Shown piece by piece: positions 1-8,576 of a stretch of DNA of 64,000 nucleotides. Under the pieces are notes generated by a model, which saw only the letters and a program-made list of their open reading frames with translations, made no database searches and was not told the DNA's origin. The translations under genes and the position numbers were made by a program. Where the stretch lies: the NCBI RefSeq assembly GCF_013343235.1, contig NZ_CP040094.1, positions 3,596,501 through 3,660,500 of the forward strand, given 5' to 3'. Numbering within the stretch: the first letter of the stretch is position 1; each line of letters starts with the position of its first letter. This stretch comes from Nostoc sp. TCL240-02 (lineage in GTDB: Bacteria > Cyanobacteriota > Cyanobacteriia > Cyanobacteriales > Nostocaceae).

Positions 1-237
1 ACTAGCTTTACCTTTGGCATCACCATCTACAATCCGGTAATAGTAGCTATGACTATTATGCTCTCGTGGCAATCTTACTAATGTGGCATGGCGGCGGGAG
101 ACAAACTGAGACATCAAACGGATATTACACTCGCGGTCTCTACCGATAGAATAGACGGGTTGCTCCAGAGAAAATTCTTTGCGACCTTGATCGTCTTCAA
201 TAATCAGTAGATGGTTTTCATTAGTTTCTGCTGCCAT
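1..237 (-). CDS. FHA-domain protein, N-terminal part (runs off the window)
   Basis: Reading the minus strand from the ATG at 237 gives 79 codons still open at base 1. The peptide starts MAAETNENHLLIIED and contains YSIGRDRECNIRL, SQFVSRRHATLVR and YRIVDGDAKGK. The G-R-x-x-x-C-x-I and S-R-x-H signatures are those of a forkhead-associated domain, which binds phosphothreonine peptides and in cyanobacteria often links Ser/Thr kinases to their partners. The C-terminal strands of the domain and the stop codon lie beyond the window. Cytoplasmic; no signal peptide. Family assignment is firm, the specific partner unknown. Confidence 0.75.
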   Translation of the reverse strand, partial: MAAETNENHLLIIEDDQGRKEFSLEQPVYSIGRDRECNIRLMSQFVSRRHATLVRLPREHNSHSYYYRIVDGDAKGKAS

Positions 238-547
238 TGACAAATCGGTGGAACTGTGGTTTAACAAGATTTATTTCGTATCGTAATTTTGCCATTTTCG
301 GGCACCGTCGGTCTGTGGTGCTGATCTAAATAAGCTTTAAAATTGCATAATACATTGAAAGAGTAGAGCTTGGTCGTTCTACTCCAGTAGCTATGATAGC
401 TTTTGTAGGTGTCTTAACAGGCTTTGTGATCTGCGTAAAACCTGAATATCGACTCAGTGTAACAAATAATTACGAATTAAAAATTGTTAAGTTGAGATGG
501 GAATGACTAAGATTTGTTATGGGAAATTTTAGGTTCAACAAAGTATT
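238..547. other. Intergenic: shared upstream/downstream gap
   Basis: About 310 bases between the start of the FHA gene and the stop of the P-type ATPase gene, both on the minus strand. It is AT-rich and must hold the promoter of the FHA gene. I see no clear terminator, RNA gene or open frame. Confidence 0.5.
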
Positions 548-3052
548 CTACGAGTGACGAGCTAATCGCCTTAATAATATTGAGTTTGTGACGACGCTGA
601 CAGAGCTAAAAGCCATTAATGCAGCAGCACCAGATGGGTTAAGGACAAAACCCAGACTAGGGAACAAAACACCTGCTGCTAAAGGAATGCCAACTGTATT
701 ATATGCAAAAGCCCAGAATAAATTTTGGCGGATTTTGTTGAAGGTGGCGCGACTAAGCTGAATAGATTCGACGACATCGTTTAAGCGATCGCGCATTAAG
801 ACAATTTCAGCAGTTTCCATTGCCACATCTGTCCCGGAATGCAAAGCAATTCCTACATCTGCTTGGGATAAAGCTGGAGCATCATTGATTCCATCTCCTA
901 CCATTGCCACTACTGAGCGGGTAGTAGTGGGTGAGAAGTTAGGAGTTCCTTTTGTCGTCCCTGCTTGTTGTAAAGACTTAATTGCGGCCGCTTTTTTGGC
1001 TGGGGGAACACCTGCTATGACATCAGCGCCGTCTAATCCTAGTTGTTTGGCTATGGCGCTGGCTGCTTCTTTGCGATCGCCACTGAGCAACATTACCCGT
1101 AATCCCATCTGACGCAACTTGTCTACAGTGGATTGGGCATCTGGTCTAAGGGTATCAGAGACAGCAATTAGTCCGGCTAGAGTTCCCCCAACTGCTACGC
1201 AAACGACTGTTTTACCATCTGTTGCCAAATCCTGTGCTACCTGTTGTGCAGTTTCACTAATTGCAATACCGTGCCAACTCAACCAATCCCAGTTACCCAA
1301 CAGTACAACTGTGTCTTCTACCACAGCAGACACTCCTAATCCTGGTTCTGTATGAAAGTCCACAGCTTCTGGAATAGATAACTGTTGTCTCTGTGCTTCT
1401 TGCTGAATTGCTTTTGCTAAAGGGTGGTGAGTACCGTTTTCTACAGCTGCTGCTAGTTGTAATAGAGATTGGGAATTCCTAGTCCCCAGCGATGCACTGA
1501 GCTTGTCGAAGTGTCCCCAGTCCCCAGTCCCCGATCCCTCAATTAACAGACAATCTGTAACGATGGGATGACCCGTGGTCAGAGTGCCAGTTTTATCAAA
1601 TACCACGGTGTCTAACTGGTGTACTTTTTCTAAAACGTCGCCGCCTTTGATTAATAAACCCCTTTCTGCGCCCATAGCCGTCCCAACAAGAATAGCTGTT
1701 GGGGTAGCAAGTCCTAAAGCACAGGGACAGGCGACTACCATAACTGCGATCGCTAGTTTTAAACTAATTAATAAAGGGGAGTGGGGAGTAGGTACAGACG
1801 CTATTAATTGCGTCTGTACGGAGTTGTGAGCGTGGCTCATCATCTCCATCTCACCAGACATGGTGATATCAGTCCAAAGATGAGTGCCGAAAAAGTACCA
1901 AAAGACAAATGTTAATAAAGATGCTGTTAGTACCCCGTATGTAAAGTAGCCAGCCACTGTATCGGCTAATTTCTGTACTGGGGCTTTCCGAGTTTGGGCG
2001 GCTTCTACTAAAGCAACAATTTGAGCTAGAGTTGTATCACTTCCAGTCCGGGTTGTCTGAATAGCGATCGCTCCTGACTGGTTTAGTGTACCCCCTGTCA
2101 CCGAATCTCCCGGCTGCTTAATTACTGGCACGGCTTCTCCAGTCAACATGGATTCATCGACCGTTGTTTGACCAAGTACTACTTCACCATCGACAGGAAT
2201 TTTATCACCTGGCAGCACCTGTAACCATTCACCAACCCGCACCTGTTCGGCAGGAATCTCTACACCAGAAGATCCCATTCCTCCTTTTTCCGGGTTGGCA
2301 ATCAATCGCGCTACCTGTGGTTGGAGTGCTAGCAATTTCCTAAATGCAGCAGCAGCGCGACCTCTAGCTTGTTGCTCTAGTGTTCTTCCTAAGAGAATAA
2401 AGCCCAGCATCATTACTGGTTCGTCAAAGAAGCACTCCCAACCCATTTTGGGAAAGAGCAGTGCTACTAAACTAGCAATGTAGGCTGTCAGCGTTCCCAA
2501 TCCTATCAGGGTGTTCATGTTAGGCGCATTTCGCCGCCAGCCTAGCCAGCCATCTACTAAAATCGGGCGACCGGGAATTAATAGCGCCACTGTAGCCAAT
2601 CCACAGTGAAACCAGATGTTATTTAACAGTGGCAGCACTGAGCTACCAAGATTACCAAAATGTCCACTTCCCGACAATAACAGCAACATTGCAGCGATCG
2701 CCAACTGCCTCACAGAAGACCGCATTTCTCGGCGTTGTCGTTCTGCTGGGTCTGGTAAGGTAGATATTTCGCCTGCTACTGTGCCCCTAGCTTTTCGGGG
2801 TTGAGTTGGAAATCCAACGGCTGTTAATCTCTCTGCTAGTGCATCTGCATCTACCGCACCAGTTTCTGACTCTACAACTGCTACCTCTGTGGCCAGGTTC
2901 ACACAGGCACTCTTGACTCCTGGATGTTGGGTTAGTTGTCGTTCTACCGCGTTCACACACCCAGCACACTTCATACCTCCAACATCGAGAATAATTTTCT
3001 CTAAGATTGGGTCAAGTTCTGGGGCTAGTTTAGTTTTTGGGACAAGTTGCAT
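548..3052 (-). CDS. ctaA: Copper-transporting P1B-type ATPase (CtaA/PacS type)
   Basis: An 834-residue heavy-metal P-type ATPase that pumps Cu(I) across a membrane, in cyanobacteria to supply plastocyanin and cytochrome oxidase. In order: an N-terminal HMA domain with GMKCAGC at residues 26-32, membrane helices from about 115 to 225, the TGE actuator motif at 304-306, the metal-site CPC at 442-444, the phosphorylated Asp in DKTGT at about 486, an HHPLAKA nucleotide-binding motif, and GDGINDAPA near the C-terminus. The start is the ATG at 3052. Three stretches without family counterparts, around residues 395-425, 505-530 and 695-715, coincide with repeat-like DNA (see the repeats at 1489 and 1792). 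The N-terminal domain reads more like CtaA than PacS, but copper specificity and the exact paralogue are inferred. Confidence 0.85.
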   Translation of the reverse strand: MQLVPKTKLAPELDPILEKIILDVGGMKCAGCVNAVERQLTQHPGVKSACVNLATEVAVVESETGAVDADALAERLTAVGFPTQPRKARGTVAGEISTLPDPAERQRREMRSSVRQLAIAAMLLLLSGSGHFGNLGSSVLPLLNNIWFHCGLATVALLIPGRPILVDGWLGWRRNAPNMNTLIGLGTLTAYIASLVALLFPKMGWECFFDEPVMMLGFILLGRTLEQQARGRAAAAFRKLLALQPQVARLIANPEKGGMGSSGVEIPAEQVRVGEWLQVLPGDKIPVDGEVVLGQTTVDESMLTGEAVPVIKQPGDSVTGGTLNQSGAIAIQTTRTGSDTTLAQIVALVEAAQTRKAPVQKLADTVAGYFTYGVLTASLLTFVFWYFFGTHLWTDITMSGEMEMMSHAHNSVQTQLIASVPTPHSPLLISLKLAIAVMVVACPCALGLATPTAILVGTAMGAERGLLIKGGDVLEKVHQLDTVVFDKTGTLTTGHPIVTDCLLIEGSGTGDWGHFDKLSASLGTRNSQSLLQLAAAVENGTHHPLAKAIQQEAQRQQLSIPEAVDFHTEPGLGVSAVVEDTVVLLGNWDWLSWHGIAISETAQQVAQDLATDGKTVVCVAVGGTLAGLIAVSDTLRPDAQSTVDKLRQMGLRVMLLSGDRKEAASAIAKQLGLDGADVIAGVPPAKKAAAIKSLQQAGTTKGTPNFSPTTTRSVVAMVGDGINDAPALSQADVGIALHSGTDVAMETAEIVLMRDRLNDVVESIQLSRATFNKIRQNLFWAFAYNTVGIPLAAGVLFPSLGFVLNPSGAAALMAFSSVSVVTNSILLRRLARHS
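1489..1513. repeat. Small dispersed repeat inside the copper ATPase gene
   Basis: Starts GCGATGCACTGAGC and ends TTGTCGAAGTG, inside coding sequence, flanked by runs of AGTCCCC (1481-1530). Together these encode an extra, low-complexity loop after the phosphorylation domain. A related core, CACTTCGGCTACGCTCAGTG, occurs at 26496-26515, which supports a dispersed repeat rather than ordinary coding sequence. Confidence 0.55.
1792..1819. repeat. Perfect inverted repeat inside the copper ATPase gene
   Basis: Arms GTACAGACGC (1792-1801) and GCGTCTGTAC (1810-1819) with an 8-base loop, inside the ATPase reading frame and preceded by GGGGAGTGGGGAGTAG. It adds an in-frame loop just before the membrane helix that carries the CPC motif. 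The structure resembles a small mobile palindromic unit. Confidence 0.6.
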
Positions 3053-3187
3053 GGCAAGTGTTTAGATTCGCTACAGAAATTCAACGCCTGACTAAAAGCG
3101 TCTCTAATTTGAGCGTAGGCTAAATATGGAACTACGACTGTATGTCAACCCTATTAAATTTCTTAATTTATCGTAATTCGCTAAGAG

Positions 3188-3382
3188 TCACTGACGACTG
3201 CAGCGTAGATAAGTCACATAAATGATAGCTACAACCTGCATTGGCATGAGGACAATCAGGCTTTTCCAAAAATTGTGAATTTCCAAATTAGACATGGCGC
3301 TAAAATAGCCAAAGCCCAACAACAAGAACAGTATCCAGATCAGCTGTTTACGTTTGATGGTTAGCATAGCAGTAGGATTCAT
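3188..3382 (-). CDS. Small two-helix membrane protein, unknown function
   Basis: A 64-residue frame with two hydrophobic stretches (about residues 12-30 and 38-58) separated by a short polar loop, and basic ends. It begins with ATG at 3382 and lies about 135 bases upstream of the ATPase gene on the same strand, so the two could be co-transcribed. I do not recognise a family. A small accessory membrane protein is possible but unproven. Confidence 0.4.
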   Translation of the reverse strand: MNPTAMLTIKRKQLIWILFLLLGFGYFSAMSNLEIHNFWKSLIVLMPMQVVAIIYVTYLRCSRQ

Positions 3383-3452
3383 AATTTTTTAACAAAAAGC
3401 TCTAGTTATACCTATAAATCTGCACAGAATACACAATAGCTTTCATGAATAG

Positions 3453-3587
3453 TTACTCAAGAAAGAAGTTTACCCAAGGGGGAGTTAATAAATTTTCTGC
3501 CAGTGCTGCAATCAAATTGCCTTGGGCAATAGCCATAAAGGAGCGAGTCATCCCACCACAAGTTGGACATGGAATTCCAGTCAAATA
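3453..3587 (-). pseudogene. DUF2752 remnant
   Basis: After a stop at 3588-3590 the minus strand reads LTGIPCPTCGGMTRSFMAIA, then GNLIAALAENLLTP and a stop at 3453-3455. The P-C-P-x-C-G-G-M-T-R-S signature is the core of DUF2752 membrane proteins, which are normally well over 100 residues. Here the N-terminal helix and the C-terminal helices are missing. It lies just downstream of two TM2-domain genes on the same strand, a neighbourhood in which DUF2752 genes are often found in cyanobacteria. Probably a decayed third member of the cluster. Confidence 0.6.
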
Positions 3588-3737
3588 TTAGATTGGACAA
3601 ACTAAGAAGCTTACTCTATAACCTTGGTGATAAAAATAAGTACCAAGTAGGGGTGTACAGGAGAATCCTAGTAAACCCCGTTCAAACACCAATGTACATT
3701 CAATTAAAACGGCAAAAACAATTTTAGATACAGGGAG

Positions 3738-4004
3738 TTAAAACCAGCCTTTCTTTTCGACAATGTAAGTATTGAGGAATTCTTCATCAGTCTTGGTTGA
3801 GTAAATGATACCTTCAACCAAACCGACAATCCCCATCACTGCTCCACCCAAACCAAATGTAAGTATGGTAACAAGCAGCATCATTAAACCTTCAGTAGTG
3901 TAACCAAGAATAAACTTGTGAATACCTAAAGCTCCTAACAATATAGCGCAAATACCAGCAGCATTTTTTTTGCTGCTAGAATCACTAGGGTTGACATTAG
4001 ACAC
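3738..4004 (-). CDS. TM2-domain membrane protein (copy 1)
   Basis: An 88-residue protein. A short polar N-terminus rich in Ser/Asn is followed by the TM2 domain: helix 1 with LLGALGIHKFILGY (the G-x-H-x-F-x-x-G hallmark), a tight turn with TEG, then helix 2 and a C-terminal tail ending EEFLNTYIVEKKGWF. TM2 proteins are small inner-membrane proteins of unclear function. It is a paralogue of the gene at 4352-4627, and both end in a near-identical tail, so this is a tandem duplication. Start is the ATG at 4004. Confidence 0.8.
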   Translation of the reverse strand: MSNVNPSDSSSKKNAAGICAILLGALGIHKFILGYTTEGLMMLLVTILTFGLGGAVMGIVGLVEGIIYSTKTDEEFLNTYIVEKKGWF

Positions 4005-4351
4005 TATAAGAATACTCCTCAGCTATAAATGACATCCCCAAGTTTAATGTAATTATTCTTACTTGGCATCTACATATCTCTCATTACTAGTAAATTGTCA
4101 GATTTAATCTAGTTCAGAAGGTAAATAAGCACTAAGTGTTACTGGAAACAAATTCGGAAATGCCAGTATTAACAAACTTACAGGACTTACGCAAACAAGA
4201 GCTGAAACCCTTGTTTTAATATAGACACAAGCTTTTTCCACAGTGTATTGCCTGTAAAACTTGTTGTTTTGTGTCAGCAATAACTTAATTCTAAAGATAC
4301 ACTCAAGATATATAACTTTACAGAGCAACCCAAATGGGAAATCTTAAGTTT
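4005..4351. other. Intergenic between the two TM2 genes
   Basis: About 347 AT-rich bases. A lone AGGACTTACGCAAACAAG occurs near 4191-4208; the same GGACTTACGCA sequence forms the ends of the MITE-like element at 21551-21700. A 74-codon minus frame here has no family features and is not called. Confidence 0.45.
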
Positions 4352-4627
4352 TTAGAACCAGCCTTGCTTATTCACAAAGTAGGTATTTACAAATTCTTCA
4401 GGGGACTTATTCAAATAGATCATGCCTTCAATTAAACCTACAAGTTGCATAATTAACAAGGCGATACCGTAGGTAAAAGAACCCGCAACTACAGAAACCA
4501 CCAGCATGATAAAGCCTTCTGGAGCGTATCCTAGAATGAATTTATGAACCCCAAATCCTCCAAGGATAATGCCACAGTAACCTGCTAGAAGTTGTTTGGT
4601 AGGGTGACTGGGGTTGAGATTTGACAT
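4352..4627 (-). CDS. TM2-domain membrane protein (copy 2)
   Basis: A 91-residue TM2 protein with LGGFGVHKFILGYAPEGF in the first helix and turn, a second long helix around residues 45-75, and the tail EEFVNTYFVNKQGWF. It shares the N-terminal MSN-NPS start and the C-terminal tail with the copy at 3738-4004, but differs in the helix 2 region by a short insertion. Start is the ATG at 4627. Function unknown; both are predicted to sit in a membrane with two helices each. Confidence 0.8.
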   Translation of the reverse strand: MSNLNPSHPTKQLLAGYCGIILGGFGVHKFILGYAPEGFIMLVVSVVAGSFTYGIALLIMQLVGLIEGMIYLNKSPEEFVNTYFVNKQGWF

Positions 4628-5236
4628 ATTAAATGCTGCTCCTTGATAAATAAGTGAGATATAAAAATAAAGTCTTTATTGTAATCAAAGCAAATAGATT
4701 TATTTGCTTAATCAATAGATTTTTAATTTTTTCATGTACAAGTAAGCCCCAAAATGACTAAAATCAGCGTGCTTCTATTCTAGAGGAGACACTAAAAAGT
4801 CTTGCGGCATAGCTTGAAAATCTGGCACTCCTTAATAAATTGTGGTGTATTCAATGACTGCAAACTCTGTTGCAGAAGTTTTGCAGATTTTCAAGTAGGA
4901 CATTTGGTCTTGAGAAGAATAAATCTCAATAATTATCAAAAACTGCTGTACCACTTTTTACAAGTCCATCAGTATTATTTCCGGGTTTTTTTATATGATC
5001 GCTTCCACTGGTAGTGAAACGCTATTGCACCAATGACAAGATTCAGTTATTGGCTAAAATCACCCGGATAAGAATAAATGCTTAACTAGATATTTTGTTG
5101 TCTATGTTAACAGCATTATATGAGTTGGCTTTTCAGCTAGTATTTATGCTTGTAACCAATTATAACCAGTAAATTGTTCTTACATAAGGAGATAAAATCA
5201 GGTATTTACGTTTTTGACAACAGTACAGCACTAGTA
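4628..5236. other. Intergenic, about 600 bases, nothing recognised
   Basis: AT-rich gap between the TM2 gene start and the stop of the CPBP protease gene. The only open frame of note (4802-5014, plus) has an unusual composition and no ribosome-binding site. No hairpin with a T-run was found at the 3' side. Confidence 0.4.
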
Positions 5237-6811
5237 TTAATTACTGCCTAACACAAATAGACTTAATAATGTACCACTATTCCAGAGGCTGTGGAGGAGC
5301 ATAGGAGCAAGGAGGTTGCGCGATCGCGTGTAAACAACCCCTAAAACGATCCCTAATGCAGTCAGGGGGAGAATTTCCGACAAGCTGAGATGAGCTATCG
5401 CAAACAACAAACTGCTGATCAAAATCGATCCCCACACGGGTAAGTAACGAGTTAGAGAAGGTAACAAAAAGCCGCGAAACAGAATTTCTTCAAAAAATGG
5501 GGCTGCGATCGCCGCTGTAAAGAAAAATATACCAAGTGCTACCCCATCTTGACTTTCCAGCGCTAGTTGCAGCAGGGGGTTACTACCACCCTGTCCTTGC
5601 CATAGCTGTTGATTGATTAAAGATACCATCACAACTATAGGTAAAGCCGTACAATATCCCCCCAGTCCCCACAGAAACCAGTTATCTTGAAAACGGAAGC
5701 GGAACCAAAATTCCGGTAACGGAAAAAATGGCTTGAGAGAGAAATACAGCACTGACAGCGCACCCAATGCTACCAATAAGTAACTAACCAAAACAGAAAA
5801 TGCTTGAAGTCGCACATCAACAATAGGGCGCGGGATGGGTAGCACCGATATCACCAAGGGCACAAAAATTTGCCCCATAAAGAAAAAGCCTACAATGAAA
5901 ACCTGCAAAACCGTTTCACCGTCCCAGGGCGTTGACCAAGGGACATCAGCATTTTGAGCTAATAACGAGGCTTTTCCTTTCAACAAGCGTTGAGCAAATA
6001 ATAAAATCAACAATATTAGACCAATTAAAGCTGCCAAGGTAGGAATAGTACCAATAATCGCTAATTTCAACACCGCTTGAGCAGCTGTTTCTTTTTGGGC
6101 AGCTTTTACTGCTAATAAAGCGTCTTGTCGTTGTTGGAGTTGGTATAGCTGAACCAAAGCAGCAGAGCGAAACCAACCTTCTAAATTCTTTTGAATCCGT
6201 TCTTGAGGATTTTGGAGCAGACGGGGAGGATTGCTCCACAGTCCACTCAATACAGCTGCGGTTTCTCCAAACTCTGGATTGATATCTGAGCGTTGTTGTA
6301 ATTCGCTCCAAGTTTTCAGAGCTGTATCCGTCTGTCCTTGCTGTACTTGTAAAATTCCCAGGCGTAGGTCTAATTCAGCCAGTAACTTTTGTAATTGCTT
6401 TAGGGACTGCTGTAACTGTTGCTTTCCTTGTTTAGAGGTTTTAGTGGTCGGAGGAACTTCAGGTAGAGGTTTAGGAGGTGTAGGAGTTATTTCAGATTGA
6501 GAGCGTAATTGTGCAAGCTTATTGTTAACTTTGTCCAAATTCGCTTGAACAGATTGACGTGCCTCTTGATATTGCTTTGTGGCACTTTCTAGGGGTTGCT
6601 CACCAAGTATCGCTTCCCGAATCCCCTGGAGATTGTCATCACTGCTATCTTCTGATTGCCAAGCTTGAGCTTGTAGAGCAATATTGGTTTGGTACAGTTC
6701 CAGGCGACTTTGGAACTGGGGTTCTTGCCAACTACCGAATAAAGCCGAAACTGCCAACAGAACCGCTATCGGCGTTAGCACAAAAATTAAAACCAACCGC
6801 TTGAATGTCAT
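5237..6811 (-). CDS. CPBP-family (CAAX-type) intramembrane metalloprotease
   Basis: A 524-residue protein with an N-terminal membrane anchor (residues 7-25), a soluble helical region rich in Gln and Leu (about 30-240) with a Pro-rich linker near 110-125, then several membrane helices from about 245 on. The C-terminal domain has the CPBP/Abi motifs: EEILFR with the Glu pair at 441-442 and Arg446, a His in AIAHLS at about 474, and MLLHSLWN with His507 and Asn511. These residues form the proposed metalloprotease site in the membrane. The long N-terminal region is typical of a cyanobacterial subgroup. Substrate unknown. Start is the ATG at 6811. Confidence 0.85.
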   Translation of the reverse strand: MTFKRLVLIFVLTPIAVLLAVSALFGSWQEPQFQSRLELYQTNIALQAQAWQSEDSSDDNLQGIREAILGEQPLESATKQYQEARQSVQANLDKVNNKLAQLRSQSEITPTPPKPLPEVPPTTKTSKQGKQQLQQSLKQLQKLLAELDLRLGILQVQQGQTDTALKTWSELQQRSDINPEFGETAAVLSGLWSNPPRLLQNPQERIQKNLEGWFRSAALVQLYQLQQRQDALLAVKAAQKETAAQAVLKLAIIGTIPTLAALIGLILLILLFAQRLLKGKASLLAQNADVPWSTPWDGETVLQVFIVGFFFMGQIFVPLVISVLPIPRPIVDVRLQAFSVLVSYLLVALGALSVLYFSLKPFFPLPEFWFRFRFQDNWFLWGLGGYCTALPIVVMVSLINQQLWQGQGGSNPLLQLALESQDGVALGIFFFTAAIAAPFFEEILFRGFLLPSLTRYLPVWGSILISSLLFAIAHLSLSEILPLTALGIVLGVVYTRSRNLLAPMLLHSLWNSGTLLSLFVLGSN

Positions 6812-6944
6812 CTATCCCCCTTTGACTAACCAGTGGAGAGCGCGTCCCCCTTGGGAATTATCGCAAGAAAAAGTTAGAGGTGGATAAATATCATCAATAT
6901 AAAGGTTTTAAGTTTGGCATCGCTAAAGAAACTCCAGTCCTAAC

Positions 6945-7475
6945 TCAAGACTTTGAAATTCGATACTGCTGGGCAATGTAATAAAACAAACGATAGTAAT
7001 CTTGAAATTCTTGGCTCTTGCTTCGTCCCTGCCAATAGTATTTCACTTGACCCTGAGTTAGTGTCAGTGTCATAGAACCTACTCCTTGAGCAACTTCTAC
7101 AACTAGCATCCCAGAAACTCCTTGGGCGGTTTGAAAGTTGGATTTGAGCTTTTTCACTGGCTCTTGCTCTGTAATAATCGAATTCAGTAACTGCTGACTT
7201 GCCCACCCTCGAATTTCCACCGTTTTGTTTTGGGGTGAAATAAAGGCAATTCCATCACCATTTGCTGGGCCTGCTGAAGAAGCCCAGTTACTCGGATATG
7301 GAAATTCAAAGCCATAACGGGAGTTGCTATAAGTTTTCCATGCGATCGCTCCGGCGTTAAAATTATTTGCAGTACAACCCCATAAAATTATTAACAGGGC
7401 AGCTATCCCGCTAACGCTGGCAGCAAACCGATAAATTCTTCGCCCTAAACTACAGATTTTATTAGCAGTAGCCAT
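6945..7475 (-). CDS. Putative lipoprotein with PsbP-like/DUF1795-like region
   Basis: A 176-residue protein. Residues 1-34 form a long basic N-terminus and hydrophobic stretch ending LIILWGC, so Cys34 could be lipidated, although Trp just before Gly is not ideal for a lipobox. The mature part begins with YSNSRYGFEFPYPSNW, the kind of strand seen in PsbP-like and related alpha/beta-sandwich proteins. That assignment is tentative. It lies about 130 bases upstream of the CPBP protease gene on the same strand and may be co-transcribed. Probably membrane-anchored, facing the lumen or periplasm. Confidence 0.55.
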   Translation of the reverse strand: MATANKICSLGRRIYRFAASVSGIAALLIILWGCTANNFNAGAIAWKTYSNSRYGFEFPYPSNWASSAGPANGDGIAFISPQNKTVEIRGWASQQLLNSIITEQEPVKKLKSNFQTAQGVSGMLVVEVAQGVGSMTLTLTQGQVKYYWQGRSKSQEFQDYYRLFYYIAQQYRISKS

Positions 7476-7649
7476 TTATATTACACATTTTGCCAAAGTC
7501 ACTGAATTTTATAGAAATATCAAAAATTCAGAGCGATACCTTGCACTGAAAGAGCGCTCATTGAAAATTCAATAATATTCAGGATATTTACCATTCTCTT
7601 TTTACTTCTCAGTAGAGAAGCTTATAAAGAGTGTTTTATCACACAAATT

Positions 7650-7772
7650 ATGTACAGTGCATCTCAGACAGCCGAGGTAACTTTAGAGCTTTTTCACTTC
7701 CAAACCAACACATCTTTGCAATTTCCACCAAATCTTTCTGTAATTTCCATTGGTAAGCCAAACGACCAAAAA
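7650..7772 (+). pseudogene. FHA-domain gene fragment
   Basis: The frame reads TLELFHFQTNTSLQFPPNL and VISIGKPNDQK. This matches the start of the FHA domain in zinc-ribbon FHA proteins common in Nostocales, where it continues into a PPDID and S-R-x-H-A-D section. Here the match ends after GKPND and none of the three frames carries the rest. The upstream zinc-ribbon part is missing too. I read it as a short decayed remnant; the assignment comes from memory of the family. Confidence 0.45.
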
Positions 7773-8061
7773 CTTTTTCTCTGCTGGTGTCGTTCGCTGA
7801 CATCTCTTGTGGATATCAGTTGTTTACAACTGGAAAGGTGTTCAACTTTAATCCGCTTATGCTCCAAATAGTTAAAAATAAGCCAAGTTAGTGAATCATT
7901 AATTAGCGATCGCTAATTTCCATTCAGGTTTCAGGATTTGAATCCTCAACCCTGATTAATTCTCAGAGGTTTGTCATGAGGGATTTATCACTCAATAATC
8001 AGCATTTCAGCCTAGCTTGTAAACAAATGTAACAAAAGTGGCGTTAAAACGTTTTACTGTC

Positions 8062-8090
8062 TTGACAACCAATAGAAGAACCGATAAGTT
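8062..8090 (+). promoter_or_regulatory. Possible sigma-70-type promoter
   Basis: TTGACA at 8062-8067, then a 17-base spacer and TAAGTT at 8085-8090, 37 bases before the ATG at 8127. The -35 matches the consensus perfectly, the -10 only partly (TAnnnT). Position fits transcription of the RHH-like and Ycf46-like genes. Confidence 0.35.
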
Positions 8091-8126
8091 GATATACATA
8101 CCCGGGTAAGACCGTTAAAGAGTTAT

Positions 8127-8480
8127 ATGCAAACGCAAACTAAGCAAAAGGTCACTTTGTATTTATCGCCAGAGTTGCACAGAAAACTGAAGATTCGTTC
8201 AGCAGTCGATTCTGAGCCAATGTCAGAACTTGCCGAACGCGCCCTTGGTTTTTACCTGTCTAATCAAGAATTAGTTGACGAGTTAGAAGATTCTTCTTTC
8301 GGGCGGACTCATAGAGTTTATTCATGCCCAACTTGTGATAGCTCATTAGTCTTACGTGATGGGGAACTTGTTACTTTGGGCAATCAACCAGGAGTAGTTG
8401 GTCAAGAGCATCTTTCCATTAACGAAATGGATGAAGATGAAAGCCATCCCAAGGGTGAGGAAGAATTAGTTCCTTGCTAG
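8127..8480 (+). CDS. RHH-like small protein with a CPxC motif
   Basis: A 117-residue protein. The first half, KVTLYLSPELHRKLKIRSAV followed by SELAERALGFYLSN, has the strand-helix-helix pattern of ribbon-helix-helix DNA-binding proteins. The middle has YSCPTCDSSLVLRDG, half of a possible zinc knuckle, and the end is acidic. It lies 96 bases upstream of the Ycf46-like ATPase gene on the same strand. It may be the counterpart of the small gene that precedes the Ycf46 gene in the Synechocystis slr0373-slr0374-slr0376 operon, but I cannot confirm homology. A regulatory role is inferred. Confidence 0.65.
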   Translation: MQTQTKQKVTLYLSPELHRKLKIRSAVDSEPMSELAERALGFYLSNQELVDELEDSSFGRTHRVYSCPTCDSSLVLRDGELVTLGNQPGVVGQEHLSINEMDEDESHPKGEEELVPC

Positions 8481-8576
8481 ATAGATAGGAATTATGAATT
8501 ATTCATTCATGATTCGGTTGTCTTTACCAGAAGCAATGTCTCTACTGTCTCTATAAGGTCTCAAGTAGGTCGAAGT

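Larger units (their letters stand above)
7476..8126. other. Long intergenic region with a decayed FHA fragment
   Basis: About 650 bases between divergent genes. It holds the FHA-like remnant at 7650-7772 and, near the right end, a possible promoter for the RHH/Ycf46 genes. I see no other structure. Confidence 0.45.

Noticed and set aside
4104..4328. 74-codon minus frame between the TM2 genes
   Set aside because: No start signal, unusual composition, and it overlaps a dispersed-repeat end (GGACTTACGCA).
4802..5014. 70-codon plus-strand frame in the gap before the CPBP protease
   Set aside because: Cys/His/aromatic-rich composition, no ribosome site and no family features; looks like chance in AT-rich DNA.
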